Below are positions 24,058-34,940 of a stretch of 64,000 nucleotides of DNA, piece by piece. Positions within the stretch are counted from its first letter, which is position 1. Every line of letters starts with the position of its first letter. Source of the stretch: Camarhynchus parvulus (Eukaryota; Chordata; Aves; Passeriformes; Thraupidae); NCBI RefSeq assembly GCF_901933205.1, contig NC_044586.1, positions 17,058,569-17,122,568 on the forward strand, read 5' to 3'. A program made the translations under genes and the position numbers. Below the pieces are notes generated by a model. It was given only the letters and a program-made list of their open reading frames with translations, was not told where the DNA came from and made no database searches.

Positions 24058-24835
24058 TGAATCACAAAATCATTCAAGTTGGAAAAGACCTCTGAGATCA
24101 TGAAGTCCAACCTGTGACCAAACACCGGACCATGACACCCAGTGCCATGTCCAGTCTTTCCTTAAACACTTCTGAGGATGGGGACTCTATCATCACCCTG
24201 GACAGCCCCTTCCAATATTTGATCAACCTTTCAGTAAAGAAATTCTTCCTAATGTCCAATCTGAACCTCCCCTGGTGCAGCTTGAGGCTGTTTCCTCTTA
24301 TCTTGTCCTTTGTTCCCTGGAACCACTTGGCTATTTCCTTCTGTCAGGGAGTTGTGCAGAGCGAGAAGGTCTCCCCCAAGCCTTCTTTTTTCCGGGCTGA
24401 GACCCTTTCCCAGCTTCCTCATCTGCTCTTCATAGGACTTGTGCTCCAGACCCTTTCCCAACTCCCCATTTCCTCCTCTGGACATGCTCCAGCCCCTCAA
24501 TGCCCATCTTTCAGTGACAGGCGCAGAACTGGCCAGGGGATTTGAGATGTGGCCTCACCAGTGTCCAGTACTCAGGGACAATCACTGGTCTGATCCTGCT
24601 GGCCACACCACTGTTCATCCCAGCTCGGTGCCATTGGCCTTCTTGCCCACACGTTGCTTCTCATTTAGCCACTGTCTCCAGATCCTCCAGGCCCTTTCCC
24701 TTTCCAGCCATTCTGCCCCAGACTGGACCACTGCAGGAAGCCGTTGGGGCCAAAGTGTAGGACCCAGAACTTGGCCTGGTTGAACCTCAAGTTCTCCCCA
24801 ACGACCTCAGCAGTCTAATTGTCTCCCATCTTTGC
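24058..24835 (-). mobile_element. Older CR1 LINE, about 0.8 kb
   Basis: CR1 on the minus strand, of an older subfamily. It begins GAATCACAAAATCATTCAAG then GAAAAGACCTCTGAGATCAT, followed by the complement of the segment that includes TTCCTAATGTCCAATCTGAA. Further in lies the complement of the region with GTTCATCCCAGCTCGGTGCC and AACTTGGCCTGGTTGAACCT, derived from CR1 coding sequence. The 5' limit is uncertain and could reach about 24,960. Confidence 0.88.
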
Positions 24836-25167
24836 CTCCTGGAAACAGTTGATAAGAAAGATCCCTTGCTAAGGCAACATCTCTGGCCATCCAGGGAACT
24901 CTGAGTGTCCATCATCTGTGAGGACAGGCAGCACTGCTCTGGAAGGCACTGCAAAAGGCTGTCCTCTGGGAACAGAGTGCCCTCAATGACACCATCCCCA
25001 GCCAGTCAGTTTTGTGTTATCTTCAGCTGGCATCCCTTTGCCATGTGAGCTAGGGGCTTTTCCTCCCTGCCCCCAAATCCAGGGCTGTTTTAGGTTACAG
25101 TGTAAGATGTAACCAAAAGTATGTATTCTGCCACCATCTTCAGAAGCTGTTAAAGCAGGTGGGGCAG
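24836..25167. other. Unassigned sequence between CR1 and an old LTR
   Basis: About 330 bp that may be further diverged CR1 sequence in its first half. No gene seen. Confidence 0.4.
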
Positions 25168-25560
25168 TGTTCCTTATCTCCTTCATGATTCATCCCGGAT
25201 AACTCCAGGGGCTGTCTTCTGTTAATGGGCCATCCAGTCTCACTGCATGACGGATAAAATTACATCATCTCATTGTGCGATGCTCCACCCGGGGGAGGAG
25301 CCAAGCATTCCTACCTGGATAGAATCTGAGGCTTGGAACGCCATGGGCAGCCTTAACCACTGCATTCCCAGAGGACAAGAGCTACATAACCATCACCAGA
25401 CCTTCAGAGGAAGACCTGACCCTTCTACAGGATCACTGCTTCAACAGAACCACATCTATCACTTAAGAGGACTGCAGACACCATTTAAAGGGACAGCTAC
25501 CACTACCCTGACCCAAGTCAGTTCTGACTTGGGATCTCCCATTGGTTTGTTTTCAAATTA
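25168..25560 (+). mobile_element. Old solo LTR related to the 56-kb ERVL LTR
   Basis: About 390 bp that aligns by eye to the LTRs at 56,290 and 62,122. Shared blocks include GCATGACGGATAA (GCATGACTGATAA there), the core CGATGCTCC then GGAGGAGCCAAGCA, CTTCAGAGGAAGAC, CAACAGAACCACA and AGAGGACTGCAG. It is clearly diverged (perhaps three quarters identical) and no internal retroviral sequence follows. It therefore looks like a solo LTR of an older relative. The possible left end is TGTTCC at 25,168; the right end past the last match is unclear. Confidence 0.72.
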
Positions 25561-26506
25561 GCACAAGGGCTGGCTATAATTCATGCAATAGTGCCCCAAA
25601 TTCTTTCCCTAATTCCTGTTTTCCCCAGGGGTTGCTTCCTGTAAATAGGCTTCCTTCAGGAATAATAGCACAATGTGTACATTTCCCACCTTCTTTATGA
25701 GCCCCTTCTGCCTTTCCATATTTTTTATGCTGTTCTGATATTTCTATACTTACCTAGGTAATATCTTTTCAGAACCCATCCCCCTTCAACTCTAAATTGC
25801 TTCTCCTTTCCTTGTGCCTCTCCTTTTGCACTTAATTTTTTGTATTTTCTAATTAATCTCCCTGCAATGCTGAGATGCTAATAAAATCAGAGGGAGAAAG
25901 GATTTTTATGGGACACAGAGCTTGCTTGAAAACTAATAACCTTGCTAAAGTAGATTTAAGAGATGCTAGGTGCAGCCTTGCTCTGAATGCAAACCTTGAC
26001 TCAGCACATATGCAAACAAGCTCCAAAAATAGCTTGCACTTTCCCAATTCACATGTGATGCATGTGCCATAATTCTGCACTGTGCTTTCCAAATATAGCA
26101 CTCACACACTATTGGCTGGTCTAAATCCGTGGACATTTAGATTTTTCAACCCAGGCATCAAAGCACGAGGCTGCACAGCTTTTTCATAGAGGGATTTTTC
26201 TCCTGGGTGCCTCCCCCTCTATTCACAAAAATAAAGAGATTTATCCCCTCCCCTGTGGCTTAAGATCCCCGTGGCAACTGCAGAAACCCCTCGTGAGGAG
26301 AAGTGACATTAGGTGTTGGCTCAGAGGTATTTTTAGCTTCTTGCCATGCTCTCTAGCAGCTGGAAGCAAAGAGGTAACCTGTCACCTTGAAGCCAGCCAA
26401 TTTCCCGGAACAGCAGCAAGGGCTCTGCAGAGCAGCAACCCAGAAACCACAGCCTGACAAGCAGGGCTTGTCTGCATGCAGATCTGAGCAAGGAGCTCAG
26501 TTAAAG
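25561..26506. other. Unique sequence with a candidate regulatory stretch
   Basis: No gene or repeat recognised. At about 25,860-26,100 there is a compact set of motif-like words: CTTGACTCAGCACATATGCA (AP-1/MARE type plus an octamer-like end), CTCCAAAAATAG (MEF2-like) and CACATGTG (E-box). Both strands are free of stops over 200 bp here, which I take as coincidence. Confidence 0.45.
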
Positions 26507-26622
26507 ACTGAATGAAAGCCTGCTGTCCTGTATTTCAGAGATGGAGACTGAATGAAGGGCTTCTCTCCTGTATTTCAGGGATGGAGACTGAATGAAGGGC
26601 TTCTCTCCTGTATTTCAGGGGA
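26507..26622. repeat. 40-bp minisatellite, about 3 copies
   Basis: Units start at 26,507, 26,547 and 26,587, each beginning ACTGAATGAA and containing CCTGTATTTCAG. Units 2 and 3 are identical over about 36 bp; unit 1 differs at a handful of positions. Each unit contains a good 3' splice-site-like sequence, and the array is followed at once by CAGGTGAGTT, a near-perfect 5' splice site. Confidence 0.93.
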
Positions 26623-26681
26623 GCAGGTGAGTTTCTGGGACAGGACTGAAAAGGCAGAACACTGATCTAATCACTGGGATC

Positions 26682-26806
26682 AAGGCCAGGGTGGATGGGG
26701 CTCTGAGCAATCTGGGCTAGTGAGAGGTGTCTCTGTCCATGGAAGGGGGTGGAATGAGATGAACTTCAAAGCCTTTCCAACCCAAACCATTCATGATTCT
26801 GTGATG
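26682..26806 (+). mobile_element. CR1 LINE 3' tail fragment
   Basis: About 125 bp of CR1 3' end on the + strand: AAGGCCAGGGTGGATGGGGC to TTTCCAACCCAAACCATTCA then TGATTCTGTG. It is strongly 5'-truncated and starts 60 bp after the minisatellite. Confidence 0.9.
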
Positions 26807-27382
26807 ACCATTTCTTTGGAATAAAGCAGCTAGGGAGTTGGGGAGCACAACTCCAGGGCACTACAGATTCAGGGATGCCTCACAGGTTTCCACCCACACT
26901 TCAGAACATGGTTACACACCCACTGTGGTACAGGCACAGGCATAGGACAGAGCAAGAGTCTACAACCCATGAAGGGACACTGCGAATTCCTTTGAGGATT
27001 TCTGTTGCTAAAGCAAATATGGCACAGACACAGAGCAAAAGCACATAAAGTGTCCATTCAAATGCAGCCCAAAATGTACAAGAATAACTCTGTCTCGCCA
27101 GCCTTATGTCAGAGCAGGTACTGTTCTTCCTGCAGCTGTGGTGAGCAGCTCCCACATCTGCTGTCAATAGTGCAGCAGAAATGTGAGGAACATCCATACC
27201 TTCTTTCCAGTGGTCCTGCTGGGTGATCCAACACTGCTTTAATTCCATATCAGTGATCATTAGTTGTGAAACAACCTGAAGGGAGAAGAGAGATGTGATA
27301 CATGAGTCTTATCACTTAGCAGACAAGGTCTTCAAGTGCCTGTAGTGGTAAGAACAAATCTGAAGCAAAGGAAAGCATACCT
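26807..27382. other. Unique sequence, no gene seen
   Basis: Nothing recognisable between two CR1 tails. A minus-strand open frame of 119 codons (26,901-27,260) has no known motif. Confidence 0.5.
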
Positions 27383-27484
27383 TCTTGGGGCTGTGCTGTG
27401 CAGGGATAAGGGCTGGCCTTGGTGAGCCTTGTGGGTTCCTTCCAGCTCAGGAGGTTCTACAATTCTGTATTCTGTGATCTATGA
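27383..27484 (+). mobile_element. CR1 LINE 3' tail fragment
   Basis: About 100 bp of CR1 on the + strand, of the subfamily seen at 18.7 and 21.7 kb: TTCTTGGGGCTGTGCTGTGC through GTTCCTTCCAGCTCAGGAGG to a degenerate tail AATTCTGTATTCTGTGATCT. Confidence 0.88.
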
Positions 27485-28057
27485 GTCTGATATGTCCTCC
27501 AAGCCCAAGGAAAGGAATTTAACCTGCAGGAAATCCAGGGACTGAGAGACAGCCTGGGCCAAACTCATTTGGGATCGAGACTGCAAGTACTTACTGACAG
27601 CATACTACACCTCCTTATCTAAATAGCCTGCTACTACCACTACCTTGCTTATCAAGTCCTGCTTTACACTTATTGAACTCCAGTAGCTTTGCTCCTAAAA
27701 TATACTGGCACACAAATATGCTGGCATGACTCAGAGGTGGTAACATCAGTGGGGATTTTTTTGCATAGCAGCAATGTTTAAAGATAAAAATTAATGCAGC
27801 TACTCTAGGGGCAGATGGAGAAGTCAAGGAACTGGCAGCTCAAATCCCATTACCTGTGGGTATCTTTGCAAGCACTCACAGCCTCTGACCTTTCACATCT
27901 GCTTCAGCTCATGGTGCAGATGCTTAACCCTTAAAAACAGACACTGAAGGGGAAACATCTTGAGGGTTTGCAGCATTCCTTCTATTCAGCCATCTTCACT
28001 GCAACACCAGCATCTAACACTTCATTATTCCTGAGGAAAATAGAAGGAATTTTTGCC
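27485..28057. other. Unique sequence, no gene seen
   Basis: No repeat family or exon recognised. Confidence 0.5.
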
Positions 28058-28730
28058 AGAAAGGACTTAGGGGTGCTGGTGGGTGAGAGCTGGCCCTGTC
28101 CCAGCTGTGTGTGCTGGGACCCAGAACCCCCCTGTGCTGGGCTGAGCCCCCAGCGTGGGCAGCAGGGGAAGGGAGGGGGGGATTCTGTCCCTCTGCCCCT
28201 CTCTGCTGAGCCCCCCCTGCAGGGCTGCATCCAGCCCTGGGCCCAGCACAGGAAGGACAGGGAGCTGCTGGAGCCAGACCAGAGCAGGGACACCAAGGGG
28301 ATCAGAGGGATGGAGCAGCTCTGCTGGGAGGAAAGGCTGAGGGAATTGGGATTGTTCAGCCTGGAGAAGAGAAGGCTTTGGGGTAACCTCATTGTGGCCT
28401 TTGAGGACCTAAAGATAGCCTGCAGGAAAGATGGAGAGAGACTCTTGGCAGGGGCCTGGAGTGACAGGACAAGGGGGAATGGCTTCAAAATGAGAGAGAA
28501 TAGGTTTAGATTAGACAGTAAGAAAAAATTCTTCCCTGTGAAGATGGTGAGGCCCTGGCACAGGTTGCCCGGAGAAGCTGTGGCTGCCCCATCCCTGGAA
28601 GTGTCCAAGGCCAAGTTGGATGGAGGTCTGGTCTAGTGGAAGGTATCCCTGCCCATGACAGGGGATTTAGAAATGGATGATCTTTTAGGTCCCTTCCCAC
28701 CCAGCCATTCTATGGTTTTATGATTCCTAT
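28058..28730 (+). mobile_element. CR1 LINE, about 0.67 kb
   Basis: CR1 in + orientation and the most complete young-subfamily copy here. It begins AAGGACTTAGGGGTGCTGGT (end of the coding region), continues through GGGCTGCATCCAGCCCTGGG, GGATTGTTCAGCCTGGAGAA and GATGGTGAGGCCCTGGCACA, and ends CATTCTATGGTTTTATGATT. A 222-codon open frame through it is read-through of CR1 sequence, not a gene. The last 128 bp form part of the left arm of the inverted duplication. A small deletion near 28,630 removes bases present in the right arm. Confidence 0.93.
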
Positions 28731-28861
28731 CCCTTCTGTCCCAACCCTTCAACTCCCATCAGATTTTCAGATTCCTACAAGCCACTCCCTGGGGACAGCA
28801 GGGCTCCGAACTGCTGATACTCAGTTTGCAGTGGAAGAACAGCAGTGAGCTGGAGCTGCTG
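28603..28861 (+). repeat. Inverted duplication, left arm
   Basis: These 259 bp recur in reverse complement at 29,653-29,919. The arm contains the last about 128 bp of the CR1 copy plus about 130 bp of non-repeat sequence after the tail. Because unique flank is included, two independent CR1 insertions cannot explain it. In the non-CR1 part I count about 7-8 differences in 126 bp. The inner edge falls at GAGCTGCTG. Confidence 0.93.
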
Positions 28862-29652
28862 ACTGGGCACAGGTCACAAAGGGTGTCTGAAGGGATGTCC
28901 CCGAGACGGAGGCTCTGCTCCATTTCCCCATGAATAGAGTGGGTTCAGCTCTCGCTGGAACACCTCCGCTGCTCAGTGGTGCAGATGGAGCCCACAGCCC
29001 TGCTTGGCTGGCACAGACTGTGGGCTAGAGCAATGCCGAGGAGTTGGTGTGTGACAGACAGGCTGGCTCCTTCACTCCTGGGTCACCACGGAGCTCCTGG
29101 ATGTCACCGTGCAGCTGGGGGGGTGTGAGCGTGCTCTTGGCTGCCATTCTGTCCGAGGAAAGGCTGCCTCATTTATGTGGAGTTCTGAATAAATTCCCTG
29201 CTAAGCTCCCACCCATCTGCCGTGGCAGTTGTACCTTCAGAGGCAGCCAACCAGCTCAGCTGCCAGCAGCACGAAGCAGAACTGGTGCCTTTTCAGAGCA
29301 TGGGGGCTGCTGCCAACAGAACTTGAAGTCAGGCAGTTTCCCTGGGGGCTTCCAAATGGTTGCACTTTGTGCAGTGGCATGAAATATAAGAAGAGGGTGA
29401 GGCACCTGCCATGAAATGCAAACCTAGGCAAAACCCCCCTGGTTTGGTTACAAATGTCAGTCTCAGGTTAGGTTCACAAAAGTTCAAAGGTCTCCTGGTA
29501 AACTTGAGATGGGCCTTTTGAGAACCAGAGCTGGATGCTGGGAAATTTAGAGCCATGAGCAGCCCTTTGAGATCAAGATATGAGTGAGGAGGCACCAAAC
29601 AAAGGGGCAGGTTTGTCCAAGAGGCAGTGACTCTGTTTGGGAGGGCTGAGTG
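28862..29652. other. Spacer of the inverted duplication
   Basis: 791 bp of non-repeat sequence between the two arms, somewhat richer in G+C and CG dinucleotides than the surroundings in its first 300 bp. No exon recognised; open frames of up to 112 codons lack motifs. Confidence 0.6.
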
Positions 29653-29919
29653 CAGCAGCTCCAGGTCACTGCTGTTCTTCCACTGCAAACTGAGTATCAG
29701 CAGTTTGGAGCCCTGCTGTCCCAAGGAGTGGCTTGTAAGAATCTGAAAATCTGATGAGAGTTGAAGGGCTGGGACAGGAGGGATAGGAATCATAAAACCA
29801 TAGAATGGCTGGGTGGGAAGGGACCTAAAAGATCATCCATTTCTAAATCCCCTGTCATGGGCAGGGACACCTTCCACTAGCCCAGGCTGCTCAGAGCCCC
29901 ATCCAACCTGGCCTTGGAC
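29653..29919 (-). repeat. Inverted duplication, right arm (includes CR1 3' end)
   Basis: Reverse-complement copy of 28,603-28,861. It includes a minus-strand CR1 tail (29,787-29,919: GAATCATAAAACCATAGAAT onward) whose unusual tail wording matches the left-arm CR1. The CR1 sequence stops at CCTTGGAC, exactly the arm boundary, so this CR1 is a copied piece rather than a separate insertion. Confidence 0.93.
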
Positions 29920-30539
29920 TCCTTGGTGCAGGATGCTGTGAATGATAGCTGTTTACAAGTGTTCAGCTGGTCAAACTCATGGAAGTGAAATTGCTTGGAG
30001 GTTTATATTTGAAATAAATTCCACCAACTTGTGAAGCTTCTGGGTGTTTCCTGGGTTTAGGTAATGGATTCAGAGCAAGAGCAGCACAAAGAGTCATTCC
30101 CATGTACTGCATTATTTCCTTGACCAGCACTCAGGGTTTAAAGGTGCAAAAGTATTTACAATCTCAAGTTTTACTGAAACAAGGGAGTTTAAGTTTCTAT
30201 GTCTGTGATTCTGCAGAAGGGTGGCTTACCACCTCCCACAGAGACTTTTGCTCAGCCTTCCCATGACATTCACACAAGTGGCTGATGGAGGAGGTGCTCC
30301 ACATGTGTCCAAGGTCTGTAAAATCAATGTTCAAAGGCACAGCTGAGCTAGTTCAGCCCAAGGAACAAATCCATGGGCAGGAATTGTCCTCTTGGGCAGT
30401 GTAGTCTACAGCAGAAAGTATAGAAGAGATATTGGCTTAAGCATCCATGAAAATATTAAATTCAGACATCATCTCTCACATTTGTGAGGGGATCAGAGCA
30501 TGACATGGGCAAATACTACATTCAGCTGATGTGTGATTA
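29920..30539. other. Unique sequence, no gene seen
   Basis: No repeat family or exon recognised. Confidence 0.5.
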
Positions 30540-30731
30540 TCCTCTGTGAAGGTGGAGAGGCCCTGGCATAGGCTGGCCAGAGAAGTTGTGGCTGCCCCAT
30601 CCCTGGAAGTGTCCAAGGCCAGGCTGGATGGGGCTCTGAGCAGCCTGGGATAGTGGATGGGCCCATGGCAGGGGGGTTCAGCCACATGATCATGGATGTC
30701 CCTTCAAGCCAGGCCATTCTGTGATTTCTAT
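30540..30731 (+). mobile_element. CR1 LINE 3' end
   Basis: About 190 bp of CR1 in + orientation: CTCTGTGAAGGTGGAGAGGC through TGTCCAAGGCCAGGCTGGAT to CAGGCCATTCTGTGATTTCT. It is 5'-truncated. Confidence 0.9.
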
Positions 30732-32777
30732 GGAGCCACCAGAGCTCAGTGATAAATCTTCCCTTGCAGACAAATGCTCCCCCACATCAACTACTTTGAC
30801 TGACATGAGTGGAGCAGTGCCAGCTTACACCAGCAGTACATCTGCTCCCACATCTTTACATAACTGTTCCTGAATTGCCCCCCCCCCCTTTTTTTACCTC
30901 CTCCCCACAGGTAAAAAGAAGCTGTGATTATGCTGGATTCATTCGAGAAATTCCACCAAAATTGATGACACCATGATAATTATTACCAATATTTGCTGCT
31001 GTTCATATTTTAAGCCCTTTAAACTTTTTCCCCATGTTTCTTTCAAAGCTGGGCTGTTAAATTTATTCCCAATATAAAAGGCAAGGGGAAAAAAAAACTT
31101 TGTAAAAACATTAAACATGCTGCAAGACTTGGGCCAAACCTGATTTACAGTCACTCTAGATGATCTAATAATGTACAGATCAGGTTCATGCAGCAGTGAG
31201 CAATTTGACGGTCAGACCAACAGTGTTTCAGAAAAGGGGAAAGCCACGAGGCAAGAAAAAGATGCTCTGTGGAAATGAAACACTTCACAGTGGGGCTCTG
31301 CTTGCAAAATCATTTTTCACCCTCAACATTAATGTTTATCTGTTCTAAAGCATCACCTATGGTAAATGCCAGGCATGTTTACTATTGGCACTGTGTTGAC
31401 ATCACCCTAGAGAAAATAACAATGGTCTGGCAGCCTGCAAAGTCTTTTTAAAAATAGACTGTGAAGCCCCTGAGAAAACGACAGGCTCTAAAAATAAGAC
31501 TAGAGATGAGGAAGGCAAAAAAAAAAAAAAGAGAAAAAAAAAAGCTTTCCTGATGCTAAAGCTCAGGGTCAGCTCCAAAATGTGAGGTTCCTTCAAGGAC
31601 ACATAATGAATGCATTGCAGTGCTCTGCAATGAATGAAAGCTCCCTCCCTGAGGTTTTCCTGTGCCGCACTGGTCTCTCAATGAGGGGAGAAGAGGGAAA
31701 AGGCACAATTTTAGCAAATCCAAGTAGGTACAATTTAGGGTTTCCCCTCCTTCCTACCCCTGACCAGCCCTTGATAAAAATGTCTCCCAGAAGTGGTGTG
31801 GATCTCCCTTTGCTTCTCCCTCCACACACACGCCTGCCTCTGTTCTCCAATGGCAGTGTTCCTTCTCATAAACAGATTTTGTGAGCACATCTTTGCTGCA
31901 CTGGCACAGAGACAGACCTCAGGAGCCTGAGAAAATCATTGTAATAACCCAAATAATTGCAAGTAAGCATCCCAGATTCTTGGTTATTCGTGATGCATCA
32001 AGCTGGACACCCCATTTTCAACTTTCATGCCCAAATATCAGGATAAGGCATGAGGCTTCTGCAGGAGTTTAGACCCTCTTTTTGGCCCACAACACTGGTA
32101 ATTTTTAGTATCATTCTCTCATAGAATGAGAAAATATGAAATATTTTATGAAATAAAACCAGAGCCCTCCAGTGGCCAAAAGCACACCAGTAACCTTGCT
32201 GGAGGATAACCAGAGATGGACTCCAAGTTAGCTGCTCTACTTTAACATGGCACCAGCCAACAACTGGTTTGAGAAGGACTGGACAGCTGCAGTCAGTGGG
32301 ATGTACTGGGACAGACACACGTGAGGACCGTGGGATCCCATGGGTTAAAACCCTGGCATCACTAGTGGAGAAGACACCAATGAAAACAGGAAGCCACTTA
32401 AAATGGCCATGGTCACCTGCTGGGAATAACTTGATTTCCCTAAAAAAGTGGCAGGGGAGGAAGAGGCTAGCCTGAGTTTTTGACAGGAATGCAATGGAAA
32501 GGCAAGCCATGGGCACAGCCACAGGTCAGGCACTCCAGAAATGCCACTCTGCTGCCTTAGAGGACAGCTGTGAACCTCCAAGGAATTCTCTCCCTGCAAG
32601 GTAGGCACCAAATTCAGGCAAAGGAAGTTGTGCCTGTGTTATAGGCAGCTGCCTTACAAACAACTACTCGGTGTAGATGCTTTGTTTCCTCGGTCAGTTG
32701 CCTAAATGTAAAGAAACCTCTTCTTTCTCCAGTTCCTTGTTATTTATCAAGGAGTGGATTCAGCAGAAGCTGAGCCT

Positions 32778-32778
<1 letters not shown>
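30732..32778. other. Unique sequence with homopolymer tracts
   Basis: No gene recognised. It contains a C11-T7 tract at 30,878-30,895 (a G11 run on the other strand) and an A-rich run at about 31,518-31,545. The rest is ordinary unique sequence. Confidence 0.55.

Positions 32779-32832
<54 letters not shown>
32779..32832. repeat. (GT)n microsatellite
   Basis: About 25 GT dinucleotides with one early interruption (GTGTTTGTG). The apparent poly-Cys/Val peptide is an artefact of the repeat. Confidence 0.97.
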
Positions 32833-34464
32833 TCATTCAGAGTCTCAGGATCTCCTAATCGTGGATCCTGAAGGTGTAACAGCACTTTCCTTTAGGGATT
32901 ATCCTATTGCTGTGACCCTCCTTGCCAGGTGCTCTCTGTTGCAAAATTAAGCAGGTTTTCTTATCTAGGGTTTCCTTCCTTTAACTTTGATTACTCCAGT
33001 TTTGATTTTTTTTCCCCAAAACCACAAGGAAATTGAGTAACCTCTGGAATAATGGAAGTGCCATGCAGTGTCCTGATTGTTAGTGCCCTCCTCACAGGGT
33101 GAGTACACTCAACAGCAGATCCAGGCTGCTCTGGGTTTCTCCAGCTGAGGAATGCCATGGCAGAGTCTTCCCTCACAGGCTGCATAAACCTCAACTCTGC
33201 CCCAGCTCTCTTTGCTGCTGGGACAAACTCTCCAGAGGAACCGGAAACTTTACCAAGCGTGGAGCAGATTTTCCCCACAGGGTTCCAGTCGCATTTCCCT
33301 GCCCACTCATAGATGCTGAGAGTGAAGGAGTGCACCATTCCACAGAGCTTCTCAACACCAGGATGATATTCCTAGCTGGCACAGTGGGCTGGCGCTTTTT
33401 GATGCCAGGGAGAAGATTAAACTTTCAGCTTATGTTAAATATTCTCTCATGGACCTTCAAAAGCAAGCTGCATTCAGAGATGGCATTAAAAAAACCAACC
33501 CAAGACATAAGTATGAGCTGAATTATTCTCCAGAAACCTCAATATATTTAAAATGGGGAAACAATAGAAAATAATGGGAAAATCTCTAGAAATGCAGTTT
33601 TGCAGAGTCATGAGCCTGGTATGGCTTTCTACAGATGAAAACCTGAGAGCCAGAAGATTAGTCAGAAAATTCGTTTGTCCATTCCATTCTTTTCTTCTTT
33701 GCCACCACAGGCGTCTTGGTCCTCAGACATCAGTGAGCAAAAGTAAGGATTTTTTTCCCCCAGCAGCCCTATCCACAAATGGCTTTAAAATTATCACTTC
33801 TATTCTGGGAGGGGTACCACAAAAGGAAAAAAAAATAACTTTCACTCTGCCACAATCCATCAACAGAATGAAAGGGGAGTCTGCATTTGGAAGAACTCAA
33901 GGAAGTATTTGACAGTGTTATTAAGAAAAAAGGAGAAGATCAAACAGGTGAAAAAGAAGAAGGAACTGTGGAAGAAATTTTGAAAGATTACAGAGGTACA
34001 GCTGGACAAACTTCCTATGGGTGAAAAAGCACTCCAATGGCCTAGAAAAAGAATGTTCAGGTGTGTTATATACTGCTTTGAGATCAAGATGACAGGGAGG
34101 AGAAATGACCAGAATTTAGCCAAGAGAGCAATAGTGTCTTCAAATACCGTAAAACAAACTGTCTCCATGCAAACTGGAGATACTCTGGTTTTATACAGCA
34201 GAATTTACCGCAATCGAGAAAATAAATCAGTGTTTTACAGCTTGTTTACCATGCATGGAGCCAGTCAATCCAGCTTAATGACTTGCAGGACACAAGCTCT
34301 AGAGACTTCTGGCTGCATTATTCAACACTGATATACAGCCCTCAGAACAGCAGAAACAGGTCCTTATGCCAGCAGCATACAGATGACATCCAGGTGGGCA
34401 GGTACAACATTGAGAAACAGTCAGGAAATCCTTGGTTTAGCAAGGAGGGTCACATTAATTTATC
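32833..34464. other. Unique sequence, no gene seen
   Basis: No repeat family or exon recognised. A 140-codon + frame (33,099-33,521) has no domain I know and is overlapped by a minus-strand frame. Confidence 0.5.
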
Positions 34465-34940
34465 ATCACAGAATCATAGAATGGTTTGGGTTGGAAAGGG
34501 ATCCTAAAGATCATCCAGTTCCAACCCCCTGCCATGGACAGGGACACCTTCCACTATCCCAGGTTTCCCGGAGCCCCATCCAACCTGGCCTTGGACACTT
34601 CCAGGGATGGGACAGCCACAGCTGCTCTGGGCACCCTGTGCCAGGGCCTCACCACCCTCACAGGGAACAATTTCTTCCCAATATCCAATCTAAACCTCCT
34701 CTCTGTCAGTGTGACCCCATTCCCCCTTGTCCTGTCACTCCAGGCCCTTGTCCAGAGTCTCTCTTCATCCTTCCTGTAGGTTCCCTTCAGGCACGGCAAG
34801 GCCACTTCATTGTGGTCACCCCAAAGCCTTCTCTTCTCCAGGCTGAACAATCCCAATTCCCTCAGCCTTTCCTCCCAGCAGAGCTGCTCCATCCCTCTGA
34901 TCCCCTTGGTGCCCTGCTCTGGCCTGGCTCCAGCAGCTCC
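34465..34940 (-). mobile_element. CR1 LINE, 5'-truncated 3' end
   Basis: About 475 bp of CR1 on the minus strand with a clean tail (ATCACAGAATCATAGAATGG then TTTGGGTTGG). It ends at CTGGCTCCAGCAGCTCC. The tail is the least eroded in the window, suggesting a relatively young insertion. A 232-codon frame across it is read-through. Confidence 0.94.

Noticed and set aside
27968..28636. Open frame of 222 codons on the + strand (and 210 on the minus)
   Set aside because: It is read-through of a CR1 3' end and flank; CR1 3' sequence here is poor in stops in several frames and encodes no known protein.
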